Source: Intestinibacter bartlettii (GTDB lineage: Bacteria > Bacillota > Clostridia > Peptostreptococcales > Peptostreptococcaceae). From it: a stretch of 50,559 nucleotides of DNA. The notes below the pieces were generated by a model. That model had not been told where the DNA came from. It saw only the letters and a program-made list of their open reading frames with translations, and did no database searches. How positions within the stretch are numbered: position 1 is the first letter of the stretch; every line of letters begins with the position of its first letter. The stretch lies in NCBI RefSeq assembly GCF_018917435.1, contig NZ_JAHLOQ010000021.1, positions 1 to 50,559 of the forward strand, in the 5' to 3' direction. This document shows positions 36,947-46,141 of the stretch, piece after piece. The position numbers and the translations under genes are program-made.

Positions 36947-39012
36947 TGAAAAATTACTTTTTACTAGAAGTTGGTGTAGAAGAATTACCATCAAGATTCG
37001 TTGAATCTACATTAACACAAATAAAAGAAAACTTAGAAAAAGCATTAAAAGAAAATAGAGTTGAATTTAAAGATATAGAGAAATATGGAACTCCAAGAAG
37101 ACTTACTTTCGTTATAAACAATATAAGCGACAGACAAAGTGATCTTGAAGAAGAATTAAAAGGACCATCTAAAAAAATATCAGTAGATGCTGATGGAAAC
37201 TTTACAAAACCTGCTTTAGGATTTATGAAAAGTAAAGGATTAAATGAAGCTGATGTATACTTTAAGCAAGTTGGAAAAGATGAATACTTATTCGGTACTT
37301 TAAAACAAGAAGGACAAGCAACATCTGAAGTTTTAAAAGAAATAGTTCCTGCTGCTATAAAAGGTGTTACATTCCCAAAAGCTATGCATTGGGGCGGAAA
37401 AAACATGAAATTTGCTAGACCTATAAGATGGATGGTTGCTTTATTAAATGATGAAGTATTACCGGTAAACTTAGAAGGAATAATAGCTTCTAATGTAACA
37501 AGAGGTCATAGATTCTTAGGAAGAAAAGAAATAGAAGTATTCTCAATAGAAGATTACTTTAAAGAATTAAGCAAAAACTATGTAGTTTTAGACCAAAATG
37601 TAAGAAAAGAAGCTATAAAATCACAAGCTGAAGAAGTTGCAAAATCTTTAGGCGGAGAAGTTGAAATAGAAGACGATTTATTAGAAGAAATAACTTATTT
37701 AGTTGAATATCCAACTGCATTCTATGGAGAGTTTAATAAAGATTATGTTAAACTTCCAAAAGAAGTTGTTACAACTCCTATGAAAGAGCATCAAAGATAT
37801 TTCCCAGTTTCTAAAGACGGTAAATTATTACCATACTTTATAGCTGTTAGAAATGGTGACAAACACGGAATAGAAACAGTTAAAGCTGGTAATGAAAAAG
37901 TTCTAGAAGCTAGACTTGCAGATGCTTTATTCTTCTATGATGAAGATATCAAGAAACCTCTTGAATCATATGTAGAAAACTTAAAAACTGTTGTATTCCA
38001 AGCTAAATTAGGAACAGTATATGATAAAACTTTAAGAATAGAAAAATTAGCTGCTGATATAATAAACAGTCTTGATGAAAAAGAAGCATTAAATGATGCT
38101 TTAAGAGCTGCTAAGTTATGTAAAGCTGACTTAGTAACTAATATGGTATTTGAATTTACTGAGCTTCAAGGTGTAATGGGACGTGAATATGCTAAAGTTG
38201 GTGGAGAAAACGACGCTGTAGCAGAAGCTATATTTGAACACTATCTACCAAGATTTGCAGGAGATATACTTCCACAAACTCAAGCTGGTGTAGCTTTATC
38301 TATAGCTGATAAATTAGATTCTATAGCAGGATTCTTTGCAATCGGAATAAAACCATCAGGTTCACAAGACCCTTATGCATTAAGACGTCAAGCTTTAGGT
38401 ATATTAAGTATATTATTAGATCAAAAATTAGATATAAACTTAGAACAATTAGTAAGTGATGCACTTAATAATTATGATCATTTAACTTTCGATAAAGCTG
38501 AAGTTACTTCTCAAATAATGGATTTCTTCACAGAAAGAGTTAAAAACTTATTCAAAGATTTAGGAATAAGATACGACGTAATAGATGCAGTATTAAGTTC
38601 TAACTTAAATAGTATAGCTGATATACATACTAGAGCAGTTGAATTAAATAACTGGCTTCAAAAAGAAGAATTAGTTGAAATGTTAACTGCATTTAACAGA
38701 GTTTCTACATTAGCAGAGAAAGCTGAAACTGATAAAGTTGACGAAGCTTCATTAAAAGAAGATGCAGAGATTAAATTAAATGATGGATTTAAAGAAATAA
38801 AAGCACAAGTTGAAGGATTCTTAGCAAATAAAGAATACAATAAAGCTTTAGATGCTTTTGCTTCAATAAAACCACTTGTGGATAACTTATTCGATAACGT
38901 AATGATAATGGATAAAGACGAAGCTGTTAAGGCAAACAGATTAGGATTATTAAAACAAATATACGATACTATGTTAACTATATGTGATTTATCTAAAATT
39001 GTTTATAAATAA
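36946..39012 (+). CDS. glyS: Glycine-tRNA ligase beta subunit
   Basis: The tRNA-recognition subunit of GlyRS. LLEVGVEELPSRFVE opens it; GTPRRLTFVI, KAMHWGGKNMKFARPIRWMV at about 145-164, GHRFLG, TTPMKEHQRYFPV, the HD-like domain with ADLVTNMVFEFTELQGVMG and SGSQDPYALRRQALGIL follow in the usual order, with an anticodon-binding domain at the end. The length of 688 is normal. The ATG overlaps the glyQ stop (TAATG). Confidence 0.98.
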   Translation: MKNYFLLEVGVEELPSRFVESTLTQIKENLEKALKENRVEFKDIEKYGTPRRLTFVINNISDRQSDLEEELKGPSKKISVDADGNFTKPALGFMKSKGLNEADVYFKQVGKDEYLFGTLKQEGQATSEVLKEIVPAAIKGVTFPKAMHWGGKNMKFARPIRWMVALLNDEVLPVNLEGIIASNVTRGHRFLGRKEIEVFSIEDYFKELSKNYVVLDQNVRKEAIKSQAEEVAKSLGGEVEIEDDLLEEITYLVEYPTAFYGEFNKDYVKLPKEVVTTPMKEHQRYFPVSKDGKLLPYFIAVRNGDKHGIETVKAGNEKVLEARLADALFFYDEDIKKPLESYVENLKTVVFQAKLGTVYDKTLRIEKLAADIINSLDEKEALNDALRAAKLCKADLVTNMVFEFTELQGVMGREYAKVGGENDAVAEAIFEHYLPRFAGDILPQTQAGVALSIADKLDSIAGFFAIGIKPSGSQDPYALRRQALGILSILLDQKLDINLEQLVSDALNNYDHLTFDKAEVTSQIMDFFTERVKNLFKDLGIRYDVIDAVLSSNLNSIADIHTRAVELNNWLQKEELVEMLTAFNRVSTLAEKAETDKVDEASLKEDAEIKLNDGFKEIKAQVEGFLANKEYNKALDAFASIKPLVDNLFDNVMIMDKDEAVKANRLGLLKQIYDTMLTICDLSKIVYK

Positions 39013-39084
39013 GAACATAGAAGTATTATAAACTTTTAGTAATATAGTCGTATTTGTGATTGATAGAATATAAATTTAAGAAAG

Positions 39085-39137
39085 AAAATAAGCATATAGG
39101 TTTATTGAAAACGAGTAAATCTATATGCTTATTTTTG
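39085..39137 (+). terminator. Rho-independent terminator after glyQS
   Basis: A 20-bp stem (39085-39104 with 39116-39135, one G-T pair) ends in TTTTT. Confidence 0.9.
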
Positions 39138-39381
39138 TTATAAAAAATTTGCTTTAGGATGCATTTAATTAATATATATATTCCAAAATATATATTATAT
39201 AGTATAATAAAATAATAAGATATATAAGTATGTGTTTAAAATCTATGAAAAGTATACAACATAAAATTAGAAATAAGAAGAAAAATAGTATAGAAAAGCA
39301 ATAGTGTTCAATAATTAAAGATATTATATGTAGTATTTATATCAAAATATAAAAAATATGCCACACTAAATGAAAAAAGTG

Positions 39382-39411
39382 TTTACAGAATAACACATAT
39401 GGTTCTATAAT
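39382..39411 (+). promoter_or_regulatory. Promoter of the ccpN-ppsR operon
   Basis: TTTACA (39382-39387), an 18-bp spacer and TATAAT (39406-39411), about 50 bases before the gene. Confidence 0.75.
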
Positions 39412-39459
39412 ATACTATATAGGAAAAAGATGGTAATAAGTATAGCATATTGAAAGAAG

Positions 39460-40095
39460 GTGATTATCATTCAACTTAATCAAAGACAACAAAAAATAAT
39501 AGAAATAGTAAAAGAAAATCAACCTATAACAAGCGAAAATATAGCATCAATGTTAAATGTTACTAGGGCAACATTAAGATCAGATTTAGCTATTTTAACA
39601 ATGACAGGAATATTAGATGCAAGACCAAAAGTTGGATATTTTTATACAGGTGTCAACCAAATTAATTTATTGGGAAATGACATAAAAGAAAAAAAAGTTG
39701 AAGATATGATGGGAATGCCTGTAGTAGTAAAGAAAGACGTAAGTTTATACGATGTAATAGTCGAGATGTTTTTATCTGACGTAGGAAGTATATTTATTAT
39801 AGATGACCAAGAAAATTTATGTGGTGTAGTTTCAAGAAAAGACTTATTAAAAGCAACAATTGGAGGTTTAGATATAAATAAAATGCCAATAGGCATGATT
39901 ATGACTAGAACACCTAATGTTGTAACCGTTAAAAGGGAAGATAGTATAGTATTAGCAGCTAGAAAAATTATTGAACATGAAATAGACTCTATTCCAGTTG
40001 TAGACATGGATGATGAACACAATGTAACTAAAGTAATAGGCAGAATCTCAAAGACAAATATAACTAAATTATTCTTAGAGATAGCTGGAGAATAG
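39460..40095 (+). CDS. ccpN: CcpN-like transcriptional regulator (HTH plus two CBS domains)
   Basis: Residues 1-65 form a winged helix with NQRQQKIIEIVKENQPITSE and NVTRATLRSDLAILTMTGIL, ending KVGYFYTG; two CBS domains (about 80-205) bind nucleotides. In Bacillus CcpN represses gluconeogenic genes in the presence of glucose. Its place before ppsR and ppdK suggests control of the pyruvate/PEP node here. The start is uncertain: the GTG at 39460 overlaps the ribosome-binding site AAGGTGAT, and the only well-spaced codon is ATT at 39469. No ATG or TTG is available before the HTH. ppsR follows after 12 bases. Confidence 0.88.
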   Translation: MIIIQLNQRQQKIIEIVKENQPITSENIASMLNVTRATLRSDLAILTMTGILDARPKVGYFYTGVNQINLLGNDIKEKKVEDMMGMPVVVKKDVSLYDVIVEMFLSDVGSIFIIDDQENLCGVVSRKDLLKATIGGLDINKMPIGMIMTRTPNVVTVKREDSIVLAARKIIEHEIDSIPVVDMDDEHNVTKVIGRISKTNITKLFLEIAGE

Positions 40096-40107
40096 GAGGA
40101 TAACTCG

Positions 40108-40950
40108 ATGGAAAACTTACTAATTTATGCAGTTTCAGATTCAATAGGGGAAACAGCACAACAAGTATCAAGAGCTGCAATATCACAATTTGGATTATCA
40201 GAAGATGAATATGATATCAGAAGACATCCATTTGTTAATACTGAAGAAGTTTTAATGGAATTATTAGAGAGTGCAAAGAGATGTAATGCAATGTTTGTTT
40301 ACACATTAGTAGATCCAAAGCTAGCTAAAATGGCAAATGACTACTGTGAAGAAAATGGTATCTTAAAAATAGACTTATTAACAGATATCTTAAAAATATT
40401 AAGTGAAAAGACTGGTAAAGCTCCAAAAGGAGAGGCTGGTATCATTAGAAAGATGGATGAAAGTTACTTCAGAAGAATTGCTGCTATAGAATTTGCCGTT
40501 AAATATGATGATGGTAAAGAACCAAACAAAGGTATATTAGAAGCAGAATTAGTTTTAATAGGTATATCTAGAACTTCAAAAACACCACTTAGTATGTACT
40601 TAGCAAATAGAAATATAAAAGTAGCTAATGTACCTTTAGTTCCAGAAATACCAGTACCAAAAGAGGTATATGAAATAGACCCTAGAAAAATAATAGGACT
40701 TACAAATTCACCAGAAGTACTTAACCAAGTAAGAACAACTAGACTTAAAGCACTTGGACTTTCAAGCAGTGCTAATTATGCTAAATATGATAGAATTTTA
40801 GAAGAACTTGAATATGCAGAAAAAATAATGAAAAAAATAGGCTGTCCAGTTATAAACGTATCTGATAAAGCAATTGAAGAGACAGCAGGTGACATTTTAG
40901 ATATAATGAAAGAAAAAGGAATACATAAAAGAACTCATAAAGATTCATAA
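40108..40950 (+). CDS. ppsR: Pyruvate, phosphate dikinase regulatory protein
   Basis: A bifunctional kinase/pyrophosphorylase (DUF299) that switches PPDK off by ADP-dependent phosphorylation of the Thr next to its catalytic His, and on by phosphorolysis. YAVSDSIGETAQQVSRAA opens it; the P-loop region is VLIGISRTSKTPLSMYLANR at about 150-169, then VPLVPEIPVPKE and NVSDKAIEETA. Length 280 is normal. AGGAGG precedes the ATG. Its target gene, ppdK, follows after 123 bases. Confidence 0.96.
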   Translation: MENLLIYAVSDSIGETAQQVSRAAISQFGLSEDEYDIRRHPFVNTEEVLMELLESAKRCNAMFVYTLVDPKLAKMANDYCEENGILKIDLLTDILKILSEKTGKAPKGEAGIIRKMDESYFRRIAAIEFAVKYDDGKEPNKGILEAELVLIGISRTSKTPLSMYLANRNIKVANVPLVPEIPVPKEVYEIDPRKIIGLTNSPEVLNQVRTTRLKALGLSSSANYAKYDRILEELEYAEKIMKKIGCPVINVSDKAIEETAGDILDIMKEKGIHKRTHKDS

Positions 40951-41073
40951 AAATTTGCAAAGACCATTGATATTGTCTAAATAGCCGATTTTAATGAAAG
41001 TTTTTTAAAATTGACTTTAATATAAATAAATTTTTCTAAATAAAATAATAAGAAATTAATGGAGGAACAAAAA

Positions 41074-43704
41074 ATGGGAACTAAATACGTTTACAGTTTC
41101 GACGAAGGAAATAAAGACATGAAGTCTTTATTAGGAGGAAAAGGTGCAAATTTAGCTGAAATGACTAAAATAGGATTACCTGTACCTCCAGGATTTACAA
41201 TTTCAACTGAGGCTTGCAATGATTACTATGTTAGTAACAAAACTATAAAACCAGAAATAGTAGAACAAATCGAAGGGAAATTAGCTCAATTAGAATCTGA
41301 CTTAGGTAAAAAACTAGGCTCTATAGAAAATCCATTATTAGTATCAGTTCGTTCAGGTGCTGTTATATCAATGCCTGGTATGATGGATACAATATTAAAT
41401 TTAGGTTTAAATGATAATACAGTTGTAGGGCTTGCTAAGGCTACTGACAACGAAAGATTTGCATATGATAGCTACAGAAGATTTATACAAATGTTCTCTG
41501 ATGTAGCAATGGAAGTGCCTAAATATAAATTTGAAAGTGTATTAGATAAATACAAAGATCAAAATGGATTTAAATTTGATACAGAGTTAACTACTGAACA
41601 CCTAAAGGCAATAGTTGAAGAATTTAAAGCTATTTATAAAGCTGAAGTTAAAGAAGATTTTCCGCAAGAACCTAAAAAACAATTAATGTTAGCAGTTGAA
41701 GCAGTATTTAGATCATGGAATAATCCTCGTGCAATAGTATATAGAAAATTAAATGACATTCCTAATAATTTAGGAACAGCAGTTAACGTACAATCAATGG
41801 TATTTGGGAATATGGGAGATAATAGTGGTACAGGGGTTGCATTCACTAGAGACCCAGCTACAGGTGAAAATAAATTATTAGGTGAATACCTAATAAATGC
41901 TCAAGGTGAAGACGTTGTTGCAGGTATAAGAACACCTCAAAAAATAGCTACATTAGAAAATATAATGCCAGATATCTATAAACAATTTGTAGAAACAGCT
42001 GACAAACTAGAAAAACACTACAGAGATATGCAAGATATTGAATTTACTATAGAAAAAGGTAAATTATTCTTACTACAAACTAGAAATGGTAAGAGAACAG
42101 CAAAATCTGCTATAAATGTAGCTGTTGATTTAGTTAATGAAGGTTTAATAACTAAAGAAGAAGCAATAATGAGGGTTGAACCTAATCAATTAGATCAATT
42201 ATTACATCCAAAATTTGAGGATAAATCTTTAAAAGAAGCTACAGTTTTAGCTAAAGGACTTCCTGCATCTCCAGGAGCTGCTAGTGGTAAAATATATTTC
42301 ACTGCAGATGATGTAGTTGAAGCTTCTAAAGACGGTACAGAAACAATACTTGTTAGACAAGAAACTTCTCCAGAAGATATAGAAGGTATGGTAAGTGCAC
42401 AAGGTATACTTACTGCTAGAGGTGGTATGACTTCTCATGCTGCTGTTGTTGCAAGAGGTATGGGTAAATGTTGTGTTGCTGGTTGTGGCCAAATAAAAGT
42501 AAGTGAAGTGGCGAAAACTATAGAAGTTGGTGACATAGTGCTTAAAGAAGGTGACTACATATCTCTAGATGGTTCTACTGGTAAAGTTTATCTAGGAAAC
42601 GTAAACAAAACTAATGCAGATATGACTGGTAACTTCGAAAAATTAATGAGCTGGGTTGATGAAATTAGACAAATGAACGTTAGAACTAATGCAGATAACC
42701 CAAGAGATGCAAAAGCAGCTGTTGATTTTGGTGCTGAAGGTATAGGACTTTGTAGAACTGAGCACATGTTCTTTGACGAAGATAGAATACCTGCAGTTAG
42801 AAAAATGATTTTATCAAATACTGTAGAAGAAAGAGTTAAAGCATTAGAAACATTACTTCCAATGCAACAAAAAGACTTTGAAGATATATACAGAGTGATG
42901 GGAGAACGTCCAGTTAACATAAGACTTTTAGACCCACCACTACATGAATTCTTACCTCAAGATGATGAAACTATAGAAGAACTTGCTAAAGATATGGGAA
43001 TAGCACCTGTAGTAATCAAGAAGAGATGTGAAGAATTAGCGGAATTCAACCCAATGTTAGGACATAGAGGTTGTAGATTAGCTGTAACATATCCAGAAAT
43101 AGCTGTAATGCAAACTAAAGCTATAATAAATGCAGCTATAACTGTAAATAAAGAAGGATTAAACGTTGAACCAGAAATAATGATACCACTTGTAGGGGCA
43201 ATAAATGAATTTAAAACAGTTAAACAAATTATAGTTGAAACTGCAGATGAAGTTATAAAATCTGCTGGTGTAGAACTTAAATACACAGTTGGTACAATGA
43301 TAGAAATACCTAGAGCTTGCTTAATAGCTGATGAAATAGCAAAAGAAGCAGATTTCTTTAGTTTTGGTACAAATGACCTAACTCAAATGACATTTGGATA
43401 TTCTAGAGATGATGCAGGTAAATTCTTAGGTGAATACGTTGATAGAGAAATACTTGAAAAAGATCCATTCCAAGTATTAGACCAAGAAGGTGTAGGTAAA
43501 TTAGTTCAAATGGCATCTAAATTAGCAAGAGGAGTAAAAGGTGATAAAATTAAATTAGGTATATGTGGAGAACATGGTGGAGAACCATCTTCAGTAGAAT
43601 TCTGTTATAATACAGGACTTAACTATGTATCTTGCTCACCATATAGAGTTCCAATAGCTAGATTAGCTGCTGCAAGAGCAACTATAAAAAATCCTAGAAA
43701 ATAA
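41074..43704 (+). CDS. ppdK: Pyruvate, phosphate dikinase
   Basis: Interconverts pyruvate, ATP and phosphate with PEP, AMP and pyrophosphate. The ATP-grasp domain opens with LLGGKGANLAEMTKIGLPVP. The swivelling His domain has GGMTSHAAVVARGMG with catalytic H455 and the regulatory T453. The C-terminal PEP/pyruvate barrel has GLCRTEHMFF and GTNDLTQMTFGYSRDD. GGAGG at 41061-41065 selects the ATG at 41074 over the one at 41059 that overlaps it; with this start the His number equals that of Clostridium symbiosum PPDK. The length is 876 residues. Confidence 0.98.
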   Translation: MGTKYVYSFDEGNKDMKSLLGGKGANLAEMTKIGLPVPPGFTISTEACNDYYVSNKTIKPEIVEQIEGKLAQLESDLGKKLGSIENPLLVSVRSGAVISMPGMMDTILNLGLNDNTVVGLAKATDNERFAYDSYRRFIQMFSDVAMEVPKYKFESVLDKYKDQNGFKFDTELTTEHLKAIVEEFKAIYKAEVKEDFPQEPKKQLMLAVEAVFRSWNNPRAIVYRKLNDIPNNLGTAVNVQSMVFGNMGDNSGTGVAFTRDPATGENKLLGEYLINAQGEDVVAGIRTPQKIATLENIMPDIYKQFVETADKLEKHYRDMQDIEFTIEKGKLFLLQTRNGKRTAKSAINVAVDLVNEGLITKEEAIMRVEPNQLDQLLHPKFEDKSLKEATVLAKGLPASPGAASGKIYFTADDVVEASKDGTETILVRQETSPEDIEGMVSAQGILTARGGMTSHAAVVARGMGKCCVAGCGQIKVSEVAKTIEVGDIVLKEGDYISLDGSTGKVYLGNVNKTNADMTGNFEKLMSWVDEIRQMNVRTNADNPRDAKAAVDFGAEGIGLCRTEHMFFDEDRIPAVRKMILSNTVEERVKALETLLPMQQKDFEDIYRVMGERPVNIRLLDPPLHEFLPQDDETIEELAKDMGIAPVVIKKRCEELAEFNPMLGHRGCRLAVTYPEIAVMQTKAIINAAITVNKEGLNVEPEIMIPLVGAINEFKTVKQIIVETADEVIKSAGVELKYTVGTMIEIPRACLIADEIAKEADFFSFGTNDLTQMTFGYSRDDAGKFLGEYVDREILEKDPFQVLDQEGVGKLVQMASKLARGVKGDKIKLGICGEHGGEPSSVEFCYNTGLNYVSCSPYRVPIARLAAARATIKNPRK

Positions 43705-43729
43705 TTATTGATAATAATAATTTATATAT

Positions 43730-43762
43730 AAAGGCTATCTCAATATTTGGGATAGTCTTTTA
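43730..43762 (+). terminator. Rho-independent terminator after ppdK
   Basis: A 14-bp stem (43730-43743 with 43747-43760, two G-T pairs) with a very short loop runs into TTTT. Confidence 0.75.
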
Positions 43763-43851
43763 ATTTGTAAAAAGAGTTGAGATTTAATATAAATTTATGT
43801 AAAATAGGTTATAATTTTAAATACATATGAAAGTTTTAGGAGGATAAATAT

Positions 43852-44697
43852 ATGAAATACCTTACAAAAGAATGGTATTATGGAAATAAAGATGTTTGTT
43901 TAGATATAGAGGTTGATTCTAAGGCAGAACAACTTTCGGAAGAATATTATAAGGAACTTTATAATAAAAAATTAAAAAATTTTTTAGAAGAAGAAAAAGA
44001 AATTTCACAAATGCAATATGAAGCAGAAGAGTGGGAAGATATACAACTTATGGACGATGAAGGCAATGTTGTAAGTGCTAGAGAAATAATGTCTGACGAA
44101 GAGTTTGAATCATTAAAACAAGAAATATTACAAAATGAGCAAAATAAGGAAAAAATAGAACCTTATGATGAAGAAAAACTTACAAAATATTTCTTAGAAA
44201 TTCACAATAATGAAATAGAAAACTTAAAAGTAAATTTACCAAAAGATATTTTAGATGAAGTAGCAGATATAAGAGTATTATCACTTGGTATAGCTACAGA
44301 AAAAGTTAAAAATTTAGTTGATAAATATAGCCAAGAATGTGAAATGGCATTCGAAAAGGCTTTAAATGATTACAATAAACATTGGTACAGTATAAGTGAC
44401 AAAGTACCTGCATATATAAAAGAAAATTATAATTTCCACGATTGCAGAATTTTAGATATAAAAAATATTGGAAATGATATAGTATTTGAATTAGATAATA
44501 GTGGAGGATTTACTAACATAAATAAAATAATATATAAAGATGCGACTATGTTAGAAAATAACTTTACTAAAGGATGTCATTGGGTTTACGACGAAATGTA
44601 CCTATGTGATAAAGGGTATGAGTTTGATATAGCCGTAGATGGAGAAAATGGATACAGTTATATTACTCTTGAAGCAAGTGATATAATATTTGAATAG
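43852..44697 (+). CDS. DUF4085-like cytoplasmic protein
   Basis: A 281-residue acidic protein beginning MKYLTKEWYYGN, close to the MKYFTKEWY opening of DUF4085 proteins. A long Glu/Lys-rich helical region (about 20-150) is followed by a compact domain with PAYIKENYNFHDCRILDIK, FELDNSGGFTNIN and a C-terminal segment ending YITLEASDIIFE. There is no signal peptide or membrane segment. AGGAGG precedes the ATG. It stands alone between two terminators. Function is unknown; the family assignment rests mainly on the N-terminal motif. Confidence 0.65.
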   Translation: MKYLTKEWYYGNKDVCLDIEVDSKAEQLSEEYYKELYNKKLKNFLEEEKEISQMQYEAEEWEDIQLMDDEGNVVSAREIMSDEEFESLKQEILQNEQNKEKIEPYDEEKLTKYFLEIHNNEIENLKVNLPKDILDEVADIRVLSLGIATEKVKNLVDKYSQECEMAFEKALNDYNKHWYSISDKVPAYIKENYNFHDCRILDIKNIGNDIVFELDNSGGFTNINKIIYKDATMLENNFTKGCHWVYDEMYLCDKGYEFDIAVDGENGYSYITLEASDIIFE

Positions 44698-44710
44698 TAT
44701 TATTAAAAAA

Positions 44711-44770
44711 TAAAATGCCTGTTTTATATAATGTAGTACATTATGTAAAAAATGGCATTTTATTTATTTT
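44711..44770 (+). terminator. Rho-independent terminator after the DUF4085-like gene
   Basis: TAAAATGCC (44711-44719) pairs with GGCATTTTA (44754-44762) around an inner palindromic hairpin (ATAATGTA/TACATTAT); a T-rich tail follows. Confidence 0.75.
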
Positions 44771-44903
44771 TGATAAATATGGCGAAATTAATCGATTATA
44801 ATTTATAATTGTATTAGAAAGAAAAATAAGTTAAAAATAAAAAATAAATATTAAAAATTTTAATATATAATGCAGATAAATATTAAAAAAAGGAGTTTAA
44901 ACA

Positions 44904-46079
44904 ATGAAAGATATATACTTTGATAATTCAAGCACATCTTTCCCTAAGGCACCTAATGTCGGACGTGCTATGGGAGAATTTATAGAAAATGGTGCTTTTA
45001 ATATAAACAGAGGAAGTTATGAAGGAGCTTATGAAGCAGGAAGTGCAGTTTTAGATACAAGAGAAATGCTAAAAGATTTATTTAATTGTCCTAATTCAAA
45101 AAATGTAGTTTTTACACCTAGTGTAACATACTCATTAAACTTTTTTATAAAAGGATTTTTAAAGCCAGGAGATCATGTTCTTGTAACAAGTGTTGAACAC
45201 AATGCTGTTATGAGACCACTTGTTCAAATGGAGAAATTAGGAGTAGAATTTGATGTTGTACCTTGTGATGAAGAAGGTGCAATTACTGCTGATGACTTCA
45301 GAGCATATATAAAAGAAAATACAAAAGCTATAATAACAACACACGCATCAAATGTATGTGGAACAATAATTCCAATAGAAGAAATAGGGGCTTTATGTAA
45401 AGAAAAAGGGTTAGTTTATGCTGTTGATACTGCACAAACTGCTGGAATACTAAATATAGATATGCAAAAAGCCAATATAGATTTTCTTGCATTTACAGGA
45501 CACAAGGGGCTTTTAGGGCCTCAAGGAATTGGCGGATTTATAGCAAGTGATAAATTAGAAGGTTTAATTGACCCAGTTATAAGTGGAGGAACAGGAAGTT
45601 TATCTGATTCAGAAGAAATACCAGATTTCTTACCAGATAGATTTGAAAGTGGAACATTAAACTTACCAGGAATAATAGGATTACATCAGGCTTTAGTTTA
45701 TTTAAAAGAAGCTGGAATAGACAATATGAGAAATGAAAAAATGGAGATAACTAAATACTTCTTAGACCAAGTTAAGGAAATAGACGGTGTGAAAGTAGCT
45801 GGTAAAAAGACAGTGGAAGGAAGACTTGGTGTTGTATCTATAGACTTTGAAGGATTTGATAATAGTATAGTTTCATTCTATTTAAGTAGCAAATACAACA
45901 TAATGACTAGAGTTGGAATGCATTGTGCACCAAGAGCACACAAAACATTAAAAACATTCCCACAAGGAACAGTTAGATTCTCATTTAGCCACTTTAATAC
46001 AAAAGAAGAAGTAGATGTATGCATTGATGCTATAAAAACAATTTTATCTGATTTAAGACAAGGGGAAGATCTTATTTAG
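44904..46079 (+). CDS. Class V aminotransferase, cysteine desulfurase-like (EF2568 type)
   Basis: A PLP enzyme of the NifS/SufS superfamily. IYFDNSSTSFPK opens it; HNAVMRPL at about 99-106, THASNVCG, YAVDTAQTAG, the PLP lysine K201 in FTGHKGLLGPQG and RFESGTLN are present. C341 in VGMHCAPRAH occupies the place of the catalytic persulfide cysteine. The EHN-x-x-x-RPL signature resembles the TIGR01977 family, which has been linked in selD-containing genomes to selenium-dependent enzymes. AAAGGAG precedes the ATG. The double-cubane reductase gene follows after 62 bases with no terminator, so it likely feeds sulfur or selenium to that system (inference). Confidence 0.85.
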   Translation: MKDIYFDNSSTSFPKAPNVGRAMGEFIENGAFNINRGSYEGAYEAGSAVLDTREMLKDLFNCPNSKNVVFTPSVTYSLNFFIKGFLKPGDHVLVTSVEHNAVMRPLVQMEKLGVEFDVVPCDEEGAITADDFRAYIKENTKAIITTHASNVCGTIIPIEEIGALCKEKGLVYAVDTAQTAGILNIDMQKANIDFLAFTGHKGLLGPQGIGGFIASDKLEGLIDPVISGGTGSLSDSEEIPDFLPDRFESGTLNLPGIIGLHQALVYLKEAGIDNMRNEKMEITKYFLDQVKEIDGVKVAGKKTVEGRLGVVSIDFEGFDNSIVSFYLSSKYNIMTRVGMHCAPRAHKTLKTFPQGTVRFSFSHFNTKEEVDVCIDAIKTILSDLRQGEDLI

Positions 46080-46141
46080 ATTATAATTTTGTTTATACAA
46101 AATTTATAAAATATATATACTCAAAAGGGGAGATTAGAAAT

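Larger units (their letters stand above)
39013..39459 (+). other. 447-bp intergenic region between glyS and the ccpN-like gene
   Basis: Holds the glyS terminator (39085-39137) and the promoter of the ccpN-ppsR operon (39382-39411). The 240 bases between them are very AT-rich with no open frame or structure I can support. Confidence 0.6.
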
